64,000 bases of DNA from Melitaea cinxia. Its lineage: Eukaryota; Arthropoda; Insecta; Lepidoptera; Nymphalidae. The DNA lies in assembly GCF_905220565.1 (NCBI RefSeq), contig NC_059416.1, positions 1,860,001-1,924,000 of the forward strand, read 5' to 3'. Of this stretch, positions 43,660-55,403 are shown piece by piece; within the stretch, counting starts at the first letter, position 1, and each line of letters begins with the position of its first letter. Position numbers and translations under genes: made by a program. A model generated the notes under the pieces. The model saw nothing but the letters and a program-made list of their open reading frames with translations. It ran no database searches and was not told the origin of the DNA.

Positions 43660-43955
43660 TGACGACCCGTTGTCGTAACGGCCACAGCACTGGCTTGTGG
43701 CTGTTGCGCTGGCGGTCGCGGGTTCGATCCCCACACATGACAAACATTTGTAGTGCAGATGTTTGCCGTGGTCTGGGTGTTTGTACAATCCTTGTGGGTC
43801 TCGCTGCCATGCTTCGTAGAGCTCGTTAAGCCGTCGGTCCCGGTCGTTATTATGTACACTTTTATTGGAGCAGCGTGGTGGATTAAACTTTGATCCTTCT
43901 CCTACACGAAGAAAGAGGACTATGCCCAGCATTGGGATATTACAGACTGAAGCGC
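43660..43955 (+). mobile_element. Family-A SINE, complete reference copy
   Basis: Order of parts: TGTCGTAACGGCCACAGCAC, TGGCTGTTGCGCTGGCGG, a perfect pol III B-box GGTTCGATCCC (43721-43731), CAAACATTTGTAGTGCAGAT, GTCGGTCCCGGTCGTTATTA, TTGGAGCAGCGTGGTGGATT, and the RTE-like tail TATGCCCAGCATTGGGATAT ending TACAGACTGAAGC. About 300 bp with no protein-coding role; pol III transcription and LINE-supplied reverse transcription are inferred from the family structure. It lacks the part CTGATAGCGATCGTTACTCA present in other copies. Confidence 0.9.
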
Positions 43956-44620
43956 ACTTATTACTGATATATGTTAGCGGGGGGCTAGTTGTACAGGGGC
44001 AAAACGCAACAAGACATTTTACTTACATAATAAAAGGAATATTAATTAAAAAAAGTTTTAGTCTTTTTTAACGTGTCTAAACTTTAAAATCTTGAATATA
44101 AATAAAATATTTTTCTAAAATATAATACTGATCTTCAACTCCTACTGTTGGTACCCATTTCCGCCAAGCTCCAAATAGCGCCAATCATAGGGCAAATTGT
44201 AACAGTTGTAACTTTTCTTTTTTTTACGATGTTGAAACGAGAATTCGTCACAGGTTTGATTAAAGTTTTATTCGATATCTATAGTTGGATAGTGACTTAT
44301 TCGAACAGTACTAAATATCAAACAAGCAAACTCAAGCCAAGACTTGAACATTGTTATAATTAGCCCCTTGCTTGCCTAAGTTTTCAAAATTTTCACGGTC
44401 ATTATCGACGCTTTAACTTTTAGTTGTTCTTCACCACGGCGTCTGCAACGTCGCGGAAATATCGGGACTTACAAAATGATAAACGCAGTAAGTCCCACAT
44501 AAGTAAAAGACGTCTAAGTCCCGTATAACTGTTGTTAACAATGATGAGATAGCTTTGTATAATAATTTATTGATGAACAGTACAGAGGATAATACCTAAC
44601 TTGAAATTTGCGACTGCCTG
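43956..44620. other. Unassigned
   Basis: 44425-44475 is G+C-richer (CACCACGGCGTCTGCAACGT). No recognised feature. Confidence 0.4.
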
Positions 44621-44624
44621 AGTT

Positions 44625-44800
44625 GTCAAGTTCACACCTCAGCCTTACAGTGGATCACAGTTAAACAACACTACTCTCAGGAAGTGTTGTATTCCTGTGG
44701 TGTAGCCAGAACTAGTGAGGGGACTTAGGGTCAACAATGAGCTTGTAAACCTGTTGGTATTATACAGGTTTCTCTAGGCTACGGTAAAGGATATAACTCT
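44625..44800 (+). mobile_element. Family-C element, truncated and diverged
   Basis: ACACCTCAGCCTTACAGTGG, TGTTGTATTCCTGTGG and AGGCTACGGTAAAG follow the family order. Confidence 0.7.
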
Positions 44801-44805
44801 TACCT

Positions 44806-45145
44806 ATCTTGTCATCATTACAGCCTATACAGTTCACTGCTGGACATAGGCCTCCACAAGTTTACGCCAAATATAACGTGAACTCATGTGTTTTGCCCAT
44901 AGTCACCACGCTGGGCAGGCGAGTTGGTGACCGCAGTACTGGCTTTGTCGCACCGAAGACGCTGCTGTCCGTCTTCGGCATGTGTATTTCAAAGCCAGCA
45001 GTTGGATGGTTATCCCGCCACCGGTCGGCTTTTTAAGTTCCAAGGTGGTAGTGGAATTATGTTATCTCTTAGTCGCCTCTTACGACACCCACGGGAAGAG
45101 AGGGGGTGGCTATATTCTTTAGTACCTTAGCCACACAGTACACCT
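44806..45145 (-). mobile_element. Family-B element, full length
   Basis: The reverse complement runs from TGTGTGGCTAAGGTACTAAA to GAGGCCTATGTCCAGCAGTG and TAATGATGAC. It closely follows the copies at 20394 and 21413. Confidence 0.9.
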
Positions 45146-45171
45146 ATCTTGTACTTGTACCTTTATAATTA

Positions 45172-45522
45172 CTAGTGGTCGCCCGGTGGTCGAAAATCGA
45201 CCAAAATTAATTTATACATATAAATAGAATTGGAGTGTCTGTTTGTAATATTAAAACAGTCGCTTTTCACTAAATCCATATGGATGTATACACGTTACGT
45301 ATACTAAAATAACATTTTTTACAATTTTTGTCCGTCTATTTGTTCCGGTTAATCTCTGAAGCGGCTGGACCGATTTTGACGAGACTTTCACTGGCAGATA
45401 GCTGATGTAATAAGGAGTAACTTGGGCTACTTTTGTTTTAGGAATTTATTTATTTTGTAACTCTGCGAACTGAACAATATTTTTTTTAAGTTCCACGCAG
45501 TCGAAGTTGCGGGCACAGCTAG
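45172..45522 (-). mobile_element. Helitron-like repeat O
   Basis: The reverse complement starts CTAGCTGTGCCCGCAACTTC, contains CTCCTTATTACATCAGC and AAATCGGTCCAGCCGCTTC, and ends at GACCACTAG. CTAG stands at both edges, so the true orientation is uncertain. Confidence 0.72.
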
Positions 45523-45539
45523 TTTAAAATATAAGTTTC

Positions 45540-45791
45540 AATATTGTTAAGGTTCTGCTGTCAAAAAATAAACAAAAGATTATACTCATATATGCGTGCG
45601 TGTGTCAAATACATGGTAGTGTGTGTAATAAACATTACATTTTTATTGCTTTAATATTTTTTATGCGTAATTAAAAAAAATATATTAGCATTCCGCACTC
45701 CTTCTCTATATAAACTGTAAGTTTGCGAAATTTCGTACTCCTCCGTCCGTGCAATTTTCATAAAAATCGGTACAAAGTTCTTGCTTCACTA
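45540..45791 (+). repeat. Repeat G
   Basis: AAATAAACAAAAGATTATAC, GCGTGTGTCAAATACATGG, GCACTCCTTCTCTATATAAA and TACTCCTCCGTCCGTGC recur inverted at 57050-57255. Element N at 45793 inserted right after it. Confidence 0.82.
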
Positions 45792-45792
45792 A

Positions 45793-46019
45793 CTAGCTGA
45801 CCCTGCAAACGTTGTTTTGCCATAAATGTTATTAACCCCCTTAACCCCCCCTTTTCCTTTACCTTTCCTCCCCCTTTATACTTTAGGGGTATGAAAAATA
45901 GATGTTGGCCGATTCTCAGACCTGCCCGATATGTACAAAAAAATTTCATAAAAATCTGCCCAACCATTTCGGAGGAGTATGTTAACTAACATTGTGACTA
46001 GAGAATTTTATATATAAGA
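45793..46019 (-). mobile_element. Helitron-like element N (227 bp)
   Basis: The reverse complement starts TCTTATATATAAAATTCTC and ends GCAGGGTCAGCTAG. Flanks are A (45792) and T (46020). Confidence 0.8.
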
Positions 46020-46395
46020 TATATTTATTTATTTATTTATTTATCAAAAACAATACAGAAATTCCATAATAAAAAAAACCGCAATACTAAACAAAGTTCG
46101 GTCAGTCGAACTTATCAGATAGCAATCATTAGATAATGACGCAATGATTAACGACTGTGATCGCGCACGTAATGACGCCTAATGATGTGATTTTTTTATT
46201 TCGAGTATCTTTGTTAACCGCCATTTTGTTGTTTGTACCTGTTTCAGGGTACTAGTGGCTGATGGAAAAACTTTGGAACCTTTTTCTTATTATTATGGCT
46301 GGCCAGTTGTCGAAATACAGACACATACATACAAATAAAGCTCTGTTACTAACTTGCCTGAGTTAGGAATAGACAACCCAGTATTATTTTTTTTT
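46020..46395. other. (TTTA)n run, then unassigned DNA
   Basis: TTTATTTATTTATTTATTTA follows element N directly. The rest is unmatched. Confidence 0.5.
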
Positions 46396-46397
46396 TA

Positions 46398-46575
46398 CCG
46401 GATGTCTCACCTGTTCGTAAGCAATTACCATACCTTATAGTCTGTAACACCAGAAGCATCGCAAACACGTTGCCGACCTTATCCTCAATTCCCGCTAGGA
46501 GCTCTGGTCACTCTACAAACAGGAATACAACTCTGCTTGAAAACAGTAATATTTAGCTGTGATCTTCTGTGAGGT
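46398..46575 (-). mobile_element. Family-C element, truncated
   Basis: GGATGTCTCACCTGTTCGTA, CGTTGCCGACCTTATCCTCA and AGCTGTGATCTTCTGTGAGG in reverse order of the family. Confidence 0.75.
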
Positions 46576-47345
46576 CACAGGTTGAGATCCAGGCAAATTT
46601 TTTTTAAGCATCCATGGGCTCTTAAGTGCCCATGCCTTTTTTTATTTACATTTTTATTGACAATCCAGGCTACTAGTCACTTTTTTTTAAGTCACTCTTA
46701 CCAATATTATAGGTTTTTTACTAACGGATTAAAAATAAAAATAACAATTAAAAACATGTTTTGTTATTTGTGTTTAAAAAATTAATACCACGGAACCAAT
46801 GAACGAAATAAACTTGTCCATACAAATATGCAAGGATGATTCATTAATATTTGGATGACTCGGCGCGTCTGTCCCACCGTAGCCCCTCACCATTGTCGAA
46901 CTAAACTGTTTCTGACGTTAATGATTTATTGTTTAACAATATTACGCGGTAGCTGGTGGTATGTGGTATCTTTGAAATTATATCTTTTATTTTTATCTAT
47001 ATAGATAAATAGAGTCGACATTCCTTACGGTTGCGCCGGAATTAAATGACATGTTTTTTCAATTAGTTCTCAGACTCGCCTGCAAACTTTATTAATAAAT
47101 GGATTACTCAATGCCAAAAGAAACGTAAAATGTAACAGATAAATTAACTAAACATAAACACTTGGGAGGTCAATCATACAGTTACCTTTTCTAAACAAAT
47201 GTTATTAGGTATTATAGATTAACTAGCTATACTCCACAGTTACACACGCGTTAATTTGTGGACAAAATAGGCAATAGCCAAAAATATTATAGCCTAGTCT
47301 TCTTCGGTAAATGGGCCAGCCAATAATAATTTTTCAATTTGAAAT
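46576..47345. other. Unassigned
   Basis: 46855-46920 (CTCGGCGCGTCTGTCCCACC) is GC-rich. No recognised frame. Confidence 0.4.
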
Positions 47346-47347
47346 CA

Positions 47348-47432
47348 CCAGTCATCATCATCAGTTCAGCCTATCACAGTCCACTGCTGGACATAGGCTT
47401 CCACAAGTTCACACAAAAATGGTATGAACTCA
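47348..47432 (-). mobile_element. Family-B 3' end
   Basis: The reverse complement has ACTTGTGGAAGCCTATGTCC, AGCAGTGGACTGTGATAGGC and a TGATGATGA tail. Confidence 0.82.
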
Positions 47433-47939
47433 TTCAAACCAGTATTTTCTGAGATTAGCGTGCTTAAACAAACAAACTATTCAACTTTATAATATTAGTA
47501 TAGAACTATCTAATTGTTGTAAATTAATATGAAACGACTTATTTGATTTTAAGTTATTTTTTTAATTAGAAATTCTAAGTATCACGAAGGAGGTGCTTTA
47601 AAATAAGTCTCAATATATTTTAAATCGTCGGTAATAGCGAATATGAAACCAACCATTTCATTATTGAAGTAGGCTTAAAATATATTCATTATGAACTATT
47701 TCAAGCCGACCTCTGTGCCAAATTAACTTTCGTTAATATGAAACTTTGAATGTACCGGACCGGAGACGAATCGACGAAGAATCGGCAAGAAACTAGGCAA
47801 TTGCTATTTTAAATAACTCTAAGAATCAGGATTATCAGTTATGACACTTTAACATACAATGAATTCAAGCGAGAGGCATTCAATGAAATCACATATAAAT
47901 AAAAAAATTGAAGTTCATTTTTAAACCTATCTCAAGCTT

Positions 47940-47940
<1 letters not shown>
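47433..47940. other. Unassigned; a family-F scrap near 47770
   Basis: GAAGAATCGGCAAGAAACTA at 47777-47796 matches the reverse of the F element block. Confidence 0.4.

Positions 47941-47941
<1 letters not shown>

Positions 47942-47996
<55 letters not shown>
47942..47996. repeat. (AT)n microsatellite, 55 bp
   Basis: Uninterrupted alternating AT. Confidence 0.95.
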
Positions 47997-47998
<2 letters not shown>

Positions 47999-48239
47999 AA
48001 ATAATATTACAAAGGACGATAAAATAAACACATTAAATTACATATCGTTTCAGTGCAATGCCACGGGCGTTCATTAGTCTAAGGTTCGAGGCATTCTATT
48101 AACTCCTCAGCGCGCTGTCAGCCTGGTGTAAGTTAATTATCCGGCTTGATTGACCGGCTCGGCTTGTGTGTTTTGTACGGACGGACAGATTTATTTCTTT
48201 ATATAGACGTATAGTTACTAACATATATGTGTGTAGTTT

Positions 48240-48490
48240 TTTTATACAACTAGGTCGCAAACAGGCGTACATCTCACCTGATGGTAAGCGGTCACCGTAG
48301 CCTATAAACAGCTGCAACACTAGAAGTATCGCAAGCGCGTTGTCGACTCTACCCCCCGATCACCCCCACTAGCTCTGGTCACCTTACTTACTACAGGAAC
48401 ATAAGACTGCTTGAAAGCAGTATTTTTTTGCTCTGATCTTCCCCAGTCGGACTGCTCCAGGCTTTGAGCAGAATATTTCCTGCTGTGCAT
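48240..48490 (-). mobile_element. Family-C element, nearly full length
   Basis: TTTTTTATACAACTAGGTCG marks the poly(A) end in reverse; CTCACCTGATGGTAAGCGGT and GAATATTTCCTGCTGTGC follow. Confidence 0.85.
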
Positions 48491-48785
48491 CAATTAACTT
48501 AGTTTTAATATTCTTACATAACTTGTATAAAAATCTTTTTTTTTTTTACTTTTAATTTTAAGGACTAGATAACTATAAAACCTACTTTCTATTTCGACGG
48601 TCCTCGAAATGTAATTGTAATCTCAACCGCACTAATCAATCTGCTTTGTGTCTTTTCTAAGTGACATTTGGCACTATTGGAAGTCATTTGTCCAAATGAA
48701 TAAATACATTTATGTAGTAAATTTCTTGAAAACAACTTTAGCTTATTAAATTAGCAATAATAAAATGGTATAAAACATAAAGAAA
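48491..48785. other. Family-P scrap in AT-rich DNA
   Basis: TGTAATCTCAACCGCACTAA and AAGTGACATTTGGC at 48615-48675 match family P. Confidence 0.5.
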
Positions 48786-48789
48786 CACG

Positions 48790-48843
48790 CGAACTTGTGG
48801 CGGCCAGCAGTCGACTGCAATAGGCTGAAGTGATGATGAGTGA
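48790..48843 (+). mobile_element. Family-B 3' end scrap
   Basis: GAACTTGTGGCGGCCAGCAG, TGCAATAGGCTGAAGTGATG and a TGA-rich tail. Confidence 0.75.
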
Positions 48844-49800
48844 TGATAAAGAAACAAATACACCATCTAATTAGTTCTTATACCAGAAACATTTTCCTAT
48901 TTTTTACTTACAGAGAGAGACCAGTCACTTATATTGTACATGAAAACTATTTAGGTAGCTAAAACAAAAAAAAAAGTAATTTTGACAATAGGACAATATA
49001 TTCAAATTTCGAACGACGCCATAATTCAAACGTCAAACAAATCCCGATGCAACCGAAGCGATAACTTAAATTATTAACATTAGAAAAAATTACAGACGAA
49101 TATACATCAACAGAGCTTTAAATATCTTATAATTCGGAATAATTCGTTACCATTTATAACCAATCAGCGGTTAAGCCGTTGAACTTTGAAAAAAAAAACA
49201 AAAAATACGGATAAAAAGGCACCAGAAAAAAAATACACATCTCAATAATTCGACATCGTTCAGAGCGTTAAATAAACACTACGAACCGTGACTTTTAATA
49301 TCTTTATCCGTTTTAAAATATCAAATTATAATATTAAGCATACTGAGGGCCGGTTCATTTATTTGGCCTGTACAATGGCCGCCTGCTGGGCAGGTTACCT
49401 CTCTGTTGTGCCTCTGAGATGTGTTAAACTGATTGGGCGAGGCTTACATGCCGATACTAATAATGAAGTAAACATGTAAACTACTATATTAAAAATTAAC
49501 TAAAGAAACTTTTTTAACATTTAAATTTTATGTTTTTAATTTTTTAATTTACAAACATTAACTTTTTTATTGTTCTAGATAAATTATGAATTTAGAATTT
49601 AATGAAGATTGTAATCTCGACCGTATAAATTAATCTCCATCGTGTTTTCTCAATTTTATGTGACATTAGCAAAATCATGACTAAGCAAATAATCTAGTAT
49701 TTTAAAGCTACAAAGACTGTTTTAATTTTTTACACACGTATTTTGATGTTTTTTAGACTTTTCTCTGACTATAATAACTTTAACAGATGTTTGTTACTAT
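48844..49800. other. Unassigned; a family-P scrap at 49605-49675
   Basis: 49340-49450 (CAATGGCCGCCTGCTGGGCA) is G+C-rich and open in one frame (ending LIGRGLHADTNNEVNM), but no motif is recognised. Confidence 0.35.
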
Positions 49801-49804
49801 TTTA

Positions 49805-49888
49805 CGTAAGAACACTACTGGGCATAGGCCTCTTTCCTCATGTAGGAGAAGGATCAGAGCTTAATCCACCACGCTGCTCCAATGCGTA
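49805..49888 (-). mobile_element. Family-A SINE 3' end
   Basis: CTACTGGGCATAGGCCTCTT, CATGTAGGAGAAGGATCAGA and CACCACGCTGCTCCAATGCG. Confidence 0.85.
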
Positions 49889-49999
49889 AAATCACGAAGC
49901 GCTAGTAACTAAAAGAAGTACGAGCAGATTCAATACAACATTTTTATAATCTTTGAATTTTAATTAAAAAAAAATGTGTAAATGAAAAATATGTAATTA

Positions 50000-50204
50000 C
50001 TAGCTGAGCTTGCAAACGTTGTTTTGCCATATATGTTATTACCCTCTACACCCCCCCCCCCTTATTACTTAGGGGGATGAAAAATAGATGTTGTTCGATT
50101 CTCAGACCTACCCAATATGCACACAGAATTTCATGAGAATCGGTCAAGCCGTTTCGGAGGAGTTTAACTACAAACACCGCGACACGAGAATTTTATATAT
50201 TAGA
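50000..50204 (-). mobile_element. Helitron-like element N (205 bp)
   Basis: The reverse complement begins TCTAATATATAAAATTCTCG and ends CAAGCTCAGCTAG, between A (49999) and T (50205). Confidence 0.8.
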
Positions 50205-50329
50205 TAAAAGAAAATAACAAAAAAGGTTTTATTTTGTTTTAGTTCTGGTAAAATATAACGCAAAATAGTCACATGCTATTTAAGACTAGGGTACTATAGG
50301 AATAGACGATGTTAATTATAATTGTGTTA

Positions 50330-51137
50330 GCTCGCGAACGAAATAACATAATTGTGTTTGCTCGCAAACGAAAAAAAACCGACTTCAATTATATCGACCA
50401 GTAATACAACGTAGATCGACGAAAAAATAGTCAAGTAAGTACGCGGTATCAAAGATTACTCAAAAAGTAGTTATCAGATCTCAATAAAATTTATATGTCA
50501 TCACATGACAAACATCAGCTTTCGATTAAATTAAAAATTATTAAAATCGGTACACCCAGTTAAAGTTATTGCGGATTTTCAAGAGTTTCCCTCAATTTCT
50601 CTGGGATCCCATCATCAGATCCTGGTTTCCTTAACATGGTACTAAACTAGGGATATCTTCTTTCCAACAAAAAAAGAATTATCAAAATCGGTACACCCAG
50701 TAAAAAGTTATTGCGATTTTCAAGAGTTTCCCTCGATTTCTCTGGGATCCCATCATCAGATCCTGGTTTCCTTATCATGGTACTACACTAGGGATATCTC
50801 CTTTCCAACAAAAAAAGAATTATCAAAATCGGTACATCCAGCAGAAAGTTATGCGGTATAATACAACGTAGGTCGACGAAAAAAGCGTCAAGTAAAAACG
50901 CATTATTAGATATAACTCGAAAAGTAGTTCTTAGATCTGAAATAAATTTAAATGGGAAAAAAAAAATAAATAATAAAATATAATAAAGAATATAAAAAAA
51001 ATAATATAATATAAATATAAAAATTGTCGAAATCACACAAAACACAACCAACACGGAAAACACGGTCAAAAGTTCTGATGTAACATACATAAAAAAAAAT
51101 ACAGTCGAATTGAGAACCTCCTCCTTTTTAGAAGTCG
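50330..51137 (+). repeat. Family-D element, longest copy, with internal duplication
   Basis: Left end GTGTTTGCTCGCAAACG and AACCGACTTCAATTATATCG; right end GAACCTCCTCC...GAAGTCGGTT. The ends are inverted repeats of about 10 bp. The block 50543-50683 is repeated at 50684-50824 (141-bp period, few differences). No protein frame explains the conservation between copies. Confidence 0.85.
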
Positions 51138-51410
51138 GTTAAAAAAAGTTCAATTACATCGTCCATTAATACAACCTAGGTAGACAAAAAAATAGTCATC
51201 TAAATACGCATTATTAGATATAATAATAAAATATTTACTCGTCAATCTCGATCAAATTTAAATAAGACCACATGACGAGTACCTATCAACTTTTGATAAA
51301 AAAAAAAGAATAATTGAAATCGGTATCCCCAGGAAGAAGTTATCATGTAACACAAAAAAAAAACACAGTCGAATTGAGAACCTCCTCCTTTTGTGAAATT
51401 GGTTAAAAAT
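51138..51410 (+). repeat. Family-D element, second copy in tandem, shortened
   Basis: Directly follows the previous copy with TTCAATTACATCGTCCATTA and ends GAACCTCCTCCTTTTGTGAA. Confidence 0.8.
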
Positions 51411-52382
51411 GAAATAAACATATCTATATCGATAAAAATAAATATATTTTTTAATTCTCTGTTATTGCAAGGACAAGGTGTATACGAAAAATATTTGAAA
51501 AAGATCTAAATACGAAAAAATTGTTGGACTAACTCTGTGAGATAAGGTCGTCTTTTTTGAAAATTTATTTAATTTATTCTGTTTTTATTGTTTTTTGTAA
51601 TTTATTTTTAATTTCTTTTTCTGTTAATAAAGCCATCAAATTCCACCACCATATCGCCCCAAGCTTTTTGCACATTTAATTTTAATAAATAAAGTCATTC
51701 ATAAGATAATCGCGATTTCTCGCTGTGTCCGACCATTTGTATAATTTTACAAATATATTCACACCGCTTATTCGTTCCCTTTATTGATATCAATAGGGTT
51801 TATTTTTCTTTGTTTTACAAGTAAATATATTTTGCGTTCGTTAAGACGTTTTAGGTATATTTGATATCAAGTATCTCGGTAACATAAATGCGTACCTATA
51901 TTATGTAATATTGTTTGGACTTTTTAGCGATACTGTAGCGATCGTGCTGTCATTGCTTCTAAATTGCTTTTTTCCGTTTAATTGGTTCGATTTCATTTTT
52001 TAAATAATTACGATTACGTAATAGTTATTTCTTTTTTTTCGGTTTAATTGGTGCAATATCGATTTTATAAGGCAACTGCAAATTATTTTTTAATTATTTG
52101 TAGGAAATATTTACGAACTTGTACGTAAATAGGCATAGACAATTCTTGATAGTTTTTTTGCGCTGAGTTTTTTTAATGAATACAAACATTTTTTTTTGTT
52201 TTGTGAGATTGTTTTTTTATAGGTTTATGTTACAAGTTCAGTATAGAAGTAAATAAGATAAAATTATTTAAAAATATATTAATAGCATATTTTTTTCCTT
52301 TTTAATAAATGTGATATTTAACATTATTTGGTAATTATATTGATAAAATGTTAGAAAATTGGATACTTTTTTATCAAAGGTA
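51411..52382. other. AT-rich spacer, nothing recognised
   Basis: No repeat or coding match. Confidence 0.45.
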
Positions 52383-52384
52383 TA

Positions 52385-52609
52385 GTCCGGTCAAATTAGA
52401 CTAAAAAATAGGTGTGAGCTTACAAAAATTCCGACTTGGCTGAATATTGGTAGGATTGTTCAATACACTATTATAAAGGAAATGTGAAAAGTCCTCATCG
52501 ATCCGGCTCGTGCAAAAAAAAATTACTCGGGGTCAAAGGTCACAAAAACGGGTTGTTCGCGATTTTCAGTCGGAATTTTTGTAACCTTGGATTTCTAAAT
52601 TGACCGGAC
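52385..52609. mobile_element. 225-bp MITE with TA target
   Basis: Ends GTCCGGTCAAATTAGA and TCTAAATTGACCGGAC are inverted repeats flanked by TA (52383-52384 and 52610-52611), as in Tc1/mariner-type MITEs. The interior is less AT-rich (GATCCGGCTCGTGC). Confidence 0.78.
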
Positions 52610-53565
52610 TAATAATAAATAATTTCAGGACGTAAGCTTTTGAATACCTAGGAATTATCACCGTGCTCTATTAAAACGGATTGCATCATAAATTAATTGA
52701 ATTTTTTTAATGTTATCAACTTTAAAGAAGTGTTGACAAATAAATCGCCACGTCTAAGAACCAAGTAATAGCCACAGACAAGAAATTATAATTACAAATA
52801 AATAATGTAAACTTTTTACGTCAGTATAACTCATGTAAATGAAAAAAAATGTTTATTACTAAACAAAATAAATTTGTACAGAAAACTATAGGTACTTAAA
52901 TTCTAAGATAAATTAAAAAACTTTACTAATAAATATTATAAGCTAAAAGATAGAAAAATAATACTAATGGAATCTAACTACAGTCAAGTCACTGCAAATA
53001 AAAAAAAAATATCACATATCAAAGTCACGTACACAAATATAAATTCCGCAACCCATACAACATATAATAACATACAAATATTTGTATTGCTCATAGAAAT
53101 AAGTGGCATTGTTGTCCGGAGAGTGAGTTTGATAAATTTCAACACTCAATCGAATTGTCTGACAGATAAAAAAGGCTACTGTAACAACATCATTAGTAGC
53201 CGAGTGGCTATAAAGACTTAACTACTAAGCTTATACCTTATTAGAGGAGGCCTCGCTTGTAATAAGATTGGGGACAAAATTTTGACAGTTTTTTTTTTTA
53301 ATTTATGTGACAGATAAAAAATATATTTTTGGTACAAAAAACGTTTTTGAAGTTTAGCACTTAGATTTGCTTATTTTAGTGTATTGTTTAAAAAAAACAT
53401 ATATTTGGCACAAAAAAGTTTATTAAGAACTCTTTGTACTTATATATAGTTAAGTATAATATTCTTATATAAAATTTATATGTAAATAGATTATTAAGTG
53501 CTGTAAAATATATATTATATTTATCTTGAAATAAATTACCTTTTTTTAAACAGATTTTTTTTAAA
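52610..53565. other. AT-rich spacer, nothing recognised
   Basis: Short frames only. No similarity to other parts of the window. Confidence 0.45.
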
Positions 53566-53567
53566 TA

Positions 53568-53745
53568 TATAACTAGATCGAGAAACAAGCGCACGGCTCA
53601 CCTGATGGTAAGCGATTACTGTAGCCTATAGACGAATGCAACACCAAAAGCACGTTGCCGACCCTGCCCCGGGGGGATCCCCCAGGAGCTCTGGTAACCT
53701 TAATCAACACAGAGACACAACACTGCTTAAAGCCATACCTAAGTT
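53568..53745 (-). mobile_element. Family-C element, truncated
   Basis: AACTAGATCGAGAAACAAGC, GGCTCACCTGATGGTAAGCG and CCCCCAGGAGCTCTGG. Confidence 0.82.
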
Positions 53746-54910
53746 AAACATTTAAATGTAACATTATTAACAAATTTTTATTGCAAATATATGTGTTAGA
53801 CGCTAAAGAAATTTTAATATCAATAAGTATAAAAAAAAAATTAATGAAATTTAGTTAACCAGTCACTTAGTGTTTTATCTTAATAACAGACAACCGTGTG
53901 TCTATGTTATATTTATTATCTTTCCAATACAAGGTAACAATTTAACAAATGTCTCATATTATATAAAACACGTGGTCACATCAACTAAACTGCTTGAATA
54001 AACATCGTTAACAGTGATAGATATGGGTAGTTATGAAAATAAACCAAGAAATATCCACTTAACGAGTTGCCACACCAACTTGCTACATCATATTCATAAA
54101 ACTGACATATGGCACATCCATTGCTGAGTTACTCACAACATAATAAATATATTATAGAACAAAATAAGCAATGGATTTTCAAATAATTTTTTATATCGAT
54201 AATTATGATGTTGAAATCCGATCAGAGAGGAGGTATGGTAGAGTCCCCGCTGTGACGTAATATTTCTCTTGTCTCCTTTTCTGTCAGAAGGAATGTTCGT
54301 GCTATCTCTTTCCCTCGCTAACAAACAGTTTAACGCTGTGATTGGTTCTTGACATCCGAATTATTAGAGGAGACAGATGTTAATTCGTATGTATTGTTGT
54401 GTGTTTAACGCTAATTTGATTTAACAGGAACGTAATAGTGTCTACTACAAAATTTATTAAATATAATTAATATAAAAGATGCGTCATTGCGTCATCACTT
54501 TAGCTTCATCATCATTTTGCTCATAAGGATCCTATGGTCTATAAATATAAACAGGTCAGAATGAGAAAGAATCGTAAACTTTCACACAACGATCAATATC
54601 TGTGTGTATGTCCAAATATTTAAATAAGCGGCAAACCAAAAACTAGAGCCATTCAAATAAATAAAGAAATAAAAGAGTAACACTACTAAAAATTAGAACA
54701 AACAGTTTTGAATGAAAATAATATTTCCAAAGCAATAGAACATAGGGCGGAAGAGATATGACCACTGCTATGTAAAGTTTCCATACTTCTTCCGTCCGTG
54801 ATCCAAGCGTGATCCATTCTGCTAGTATAACTTGTGTATCTGGCTGTAACAATTTCTACCATTCAGCATTGCAAAAGTTCCCAGTTTTTGAGACTTTTGG
54901 GAATTATGAC
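53746..54910. other. Unassigned
   Basis: 54225-54320 (GAGGTATGGTAGAGTCCCCG) and 54780-54860 are less AT-rich. No frame was recognised. Confidence 0.4.
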
Positions 54911-54911
54911 C

Positions 54912-55178
54912 ATTCGCTTGAGTTAGAGCACAACAAGAAATATCCTGTTCAAAATGTAGTGCCTCCTGACGGAGGAATTACCTCAACCACACAGAAGATC
55001 ATAGATAAATAATACTAGGCTTAAAGTATTTTGTGTTTCTGTGACAGAGTAGCCAAACCCCCTGAGAATGCGCTGTGTTGATAACGGGCTTAGGATCTAA
55101 ACGAGCTGTAATACTTCTGGTGTTGCAGACATCTATTTGCTACGGTAACAGTTTAGCATCAGATGAGCCGTATGCTTT
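54912..55178 (+). mobile_element. Family-C element, diverged
   Basis: ATATCCTGTTCAAAATGTAG, GGAATTACCTCAACCACAC and TAGCATCAGATGAGCCGTAT follow the family order, with the 3' end facing the next copy. Confidence 0.78.
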
Positions 55179-55182
55179 TTTT

Positions 55183-55403
55183 TAACAAACAGGTCGGCAA
55201 ACAATTGTATGGCTCACCGACTGATATGCGATTACCGTAGCCTATAGATGACTGCAACATTGCAAGTACAGCACCCTATTCCCAATACTCCCCAAGCGCT
55301 CTGGTCACCTTACTTACCAACTATAATAATGCTCGAAAGCAGTATTACAGTTGGTCCATATTTTGGGCAGGAAATTTCCTGCTGTGCCCTACCTCAGTTA
55401 ACA
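55183..55403 (-). mobile_element. Family-C element, reverse copy tail-to-tail with the previous one
   Basis: AACAAACAGGTCGGCAAACA, GGCTCACCGACTGATATGCG, and near its far end a palindromic CAGGAAATTTCCTG. Confidence 0.82.

Noticed and set aside
49288..49479. Plus-strand frame with a G+C-rich second half
   Set aside because: No motif, start or splice evidence. It could be a decayed repeat and is kept only as a note in the spacer entry.
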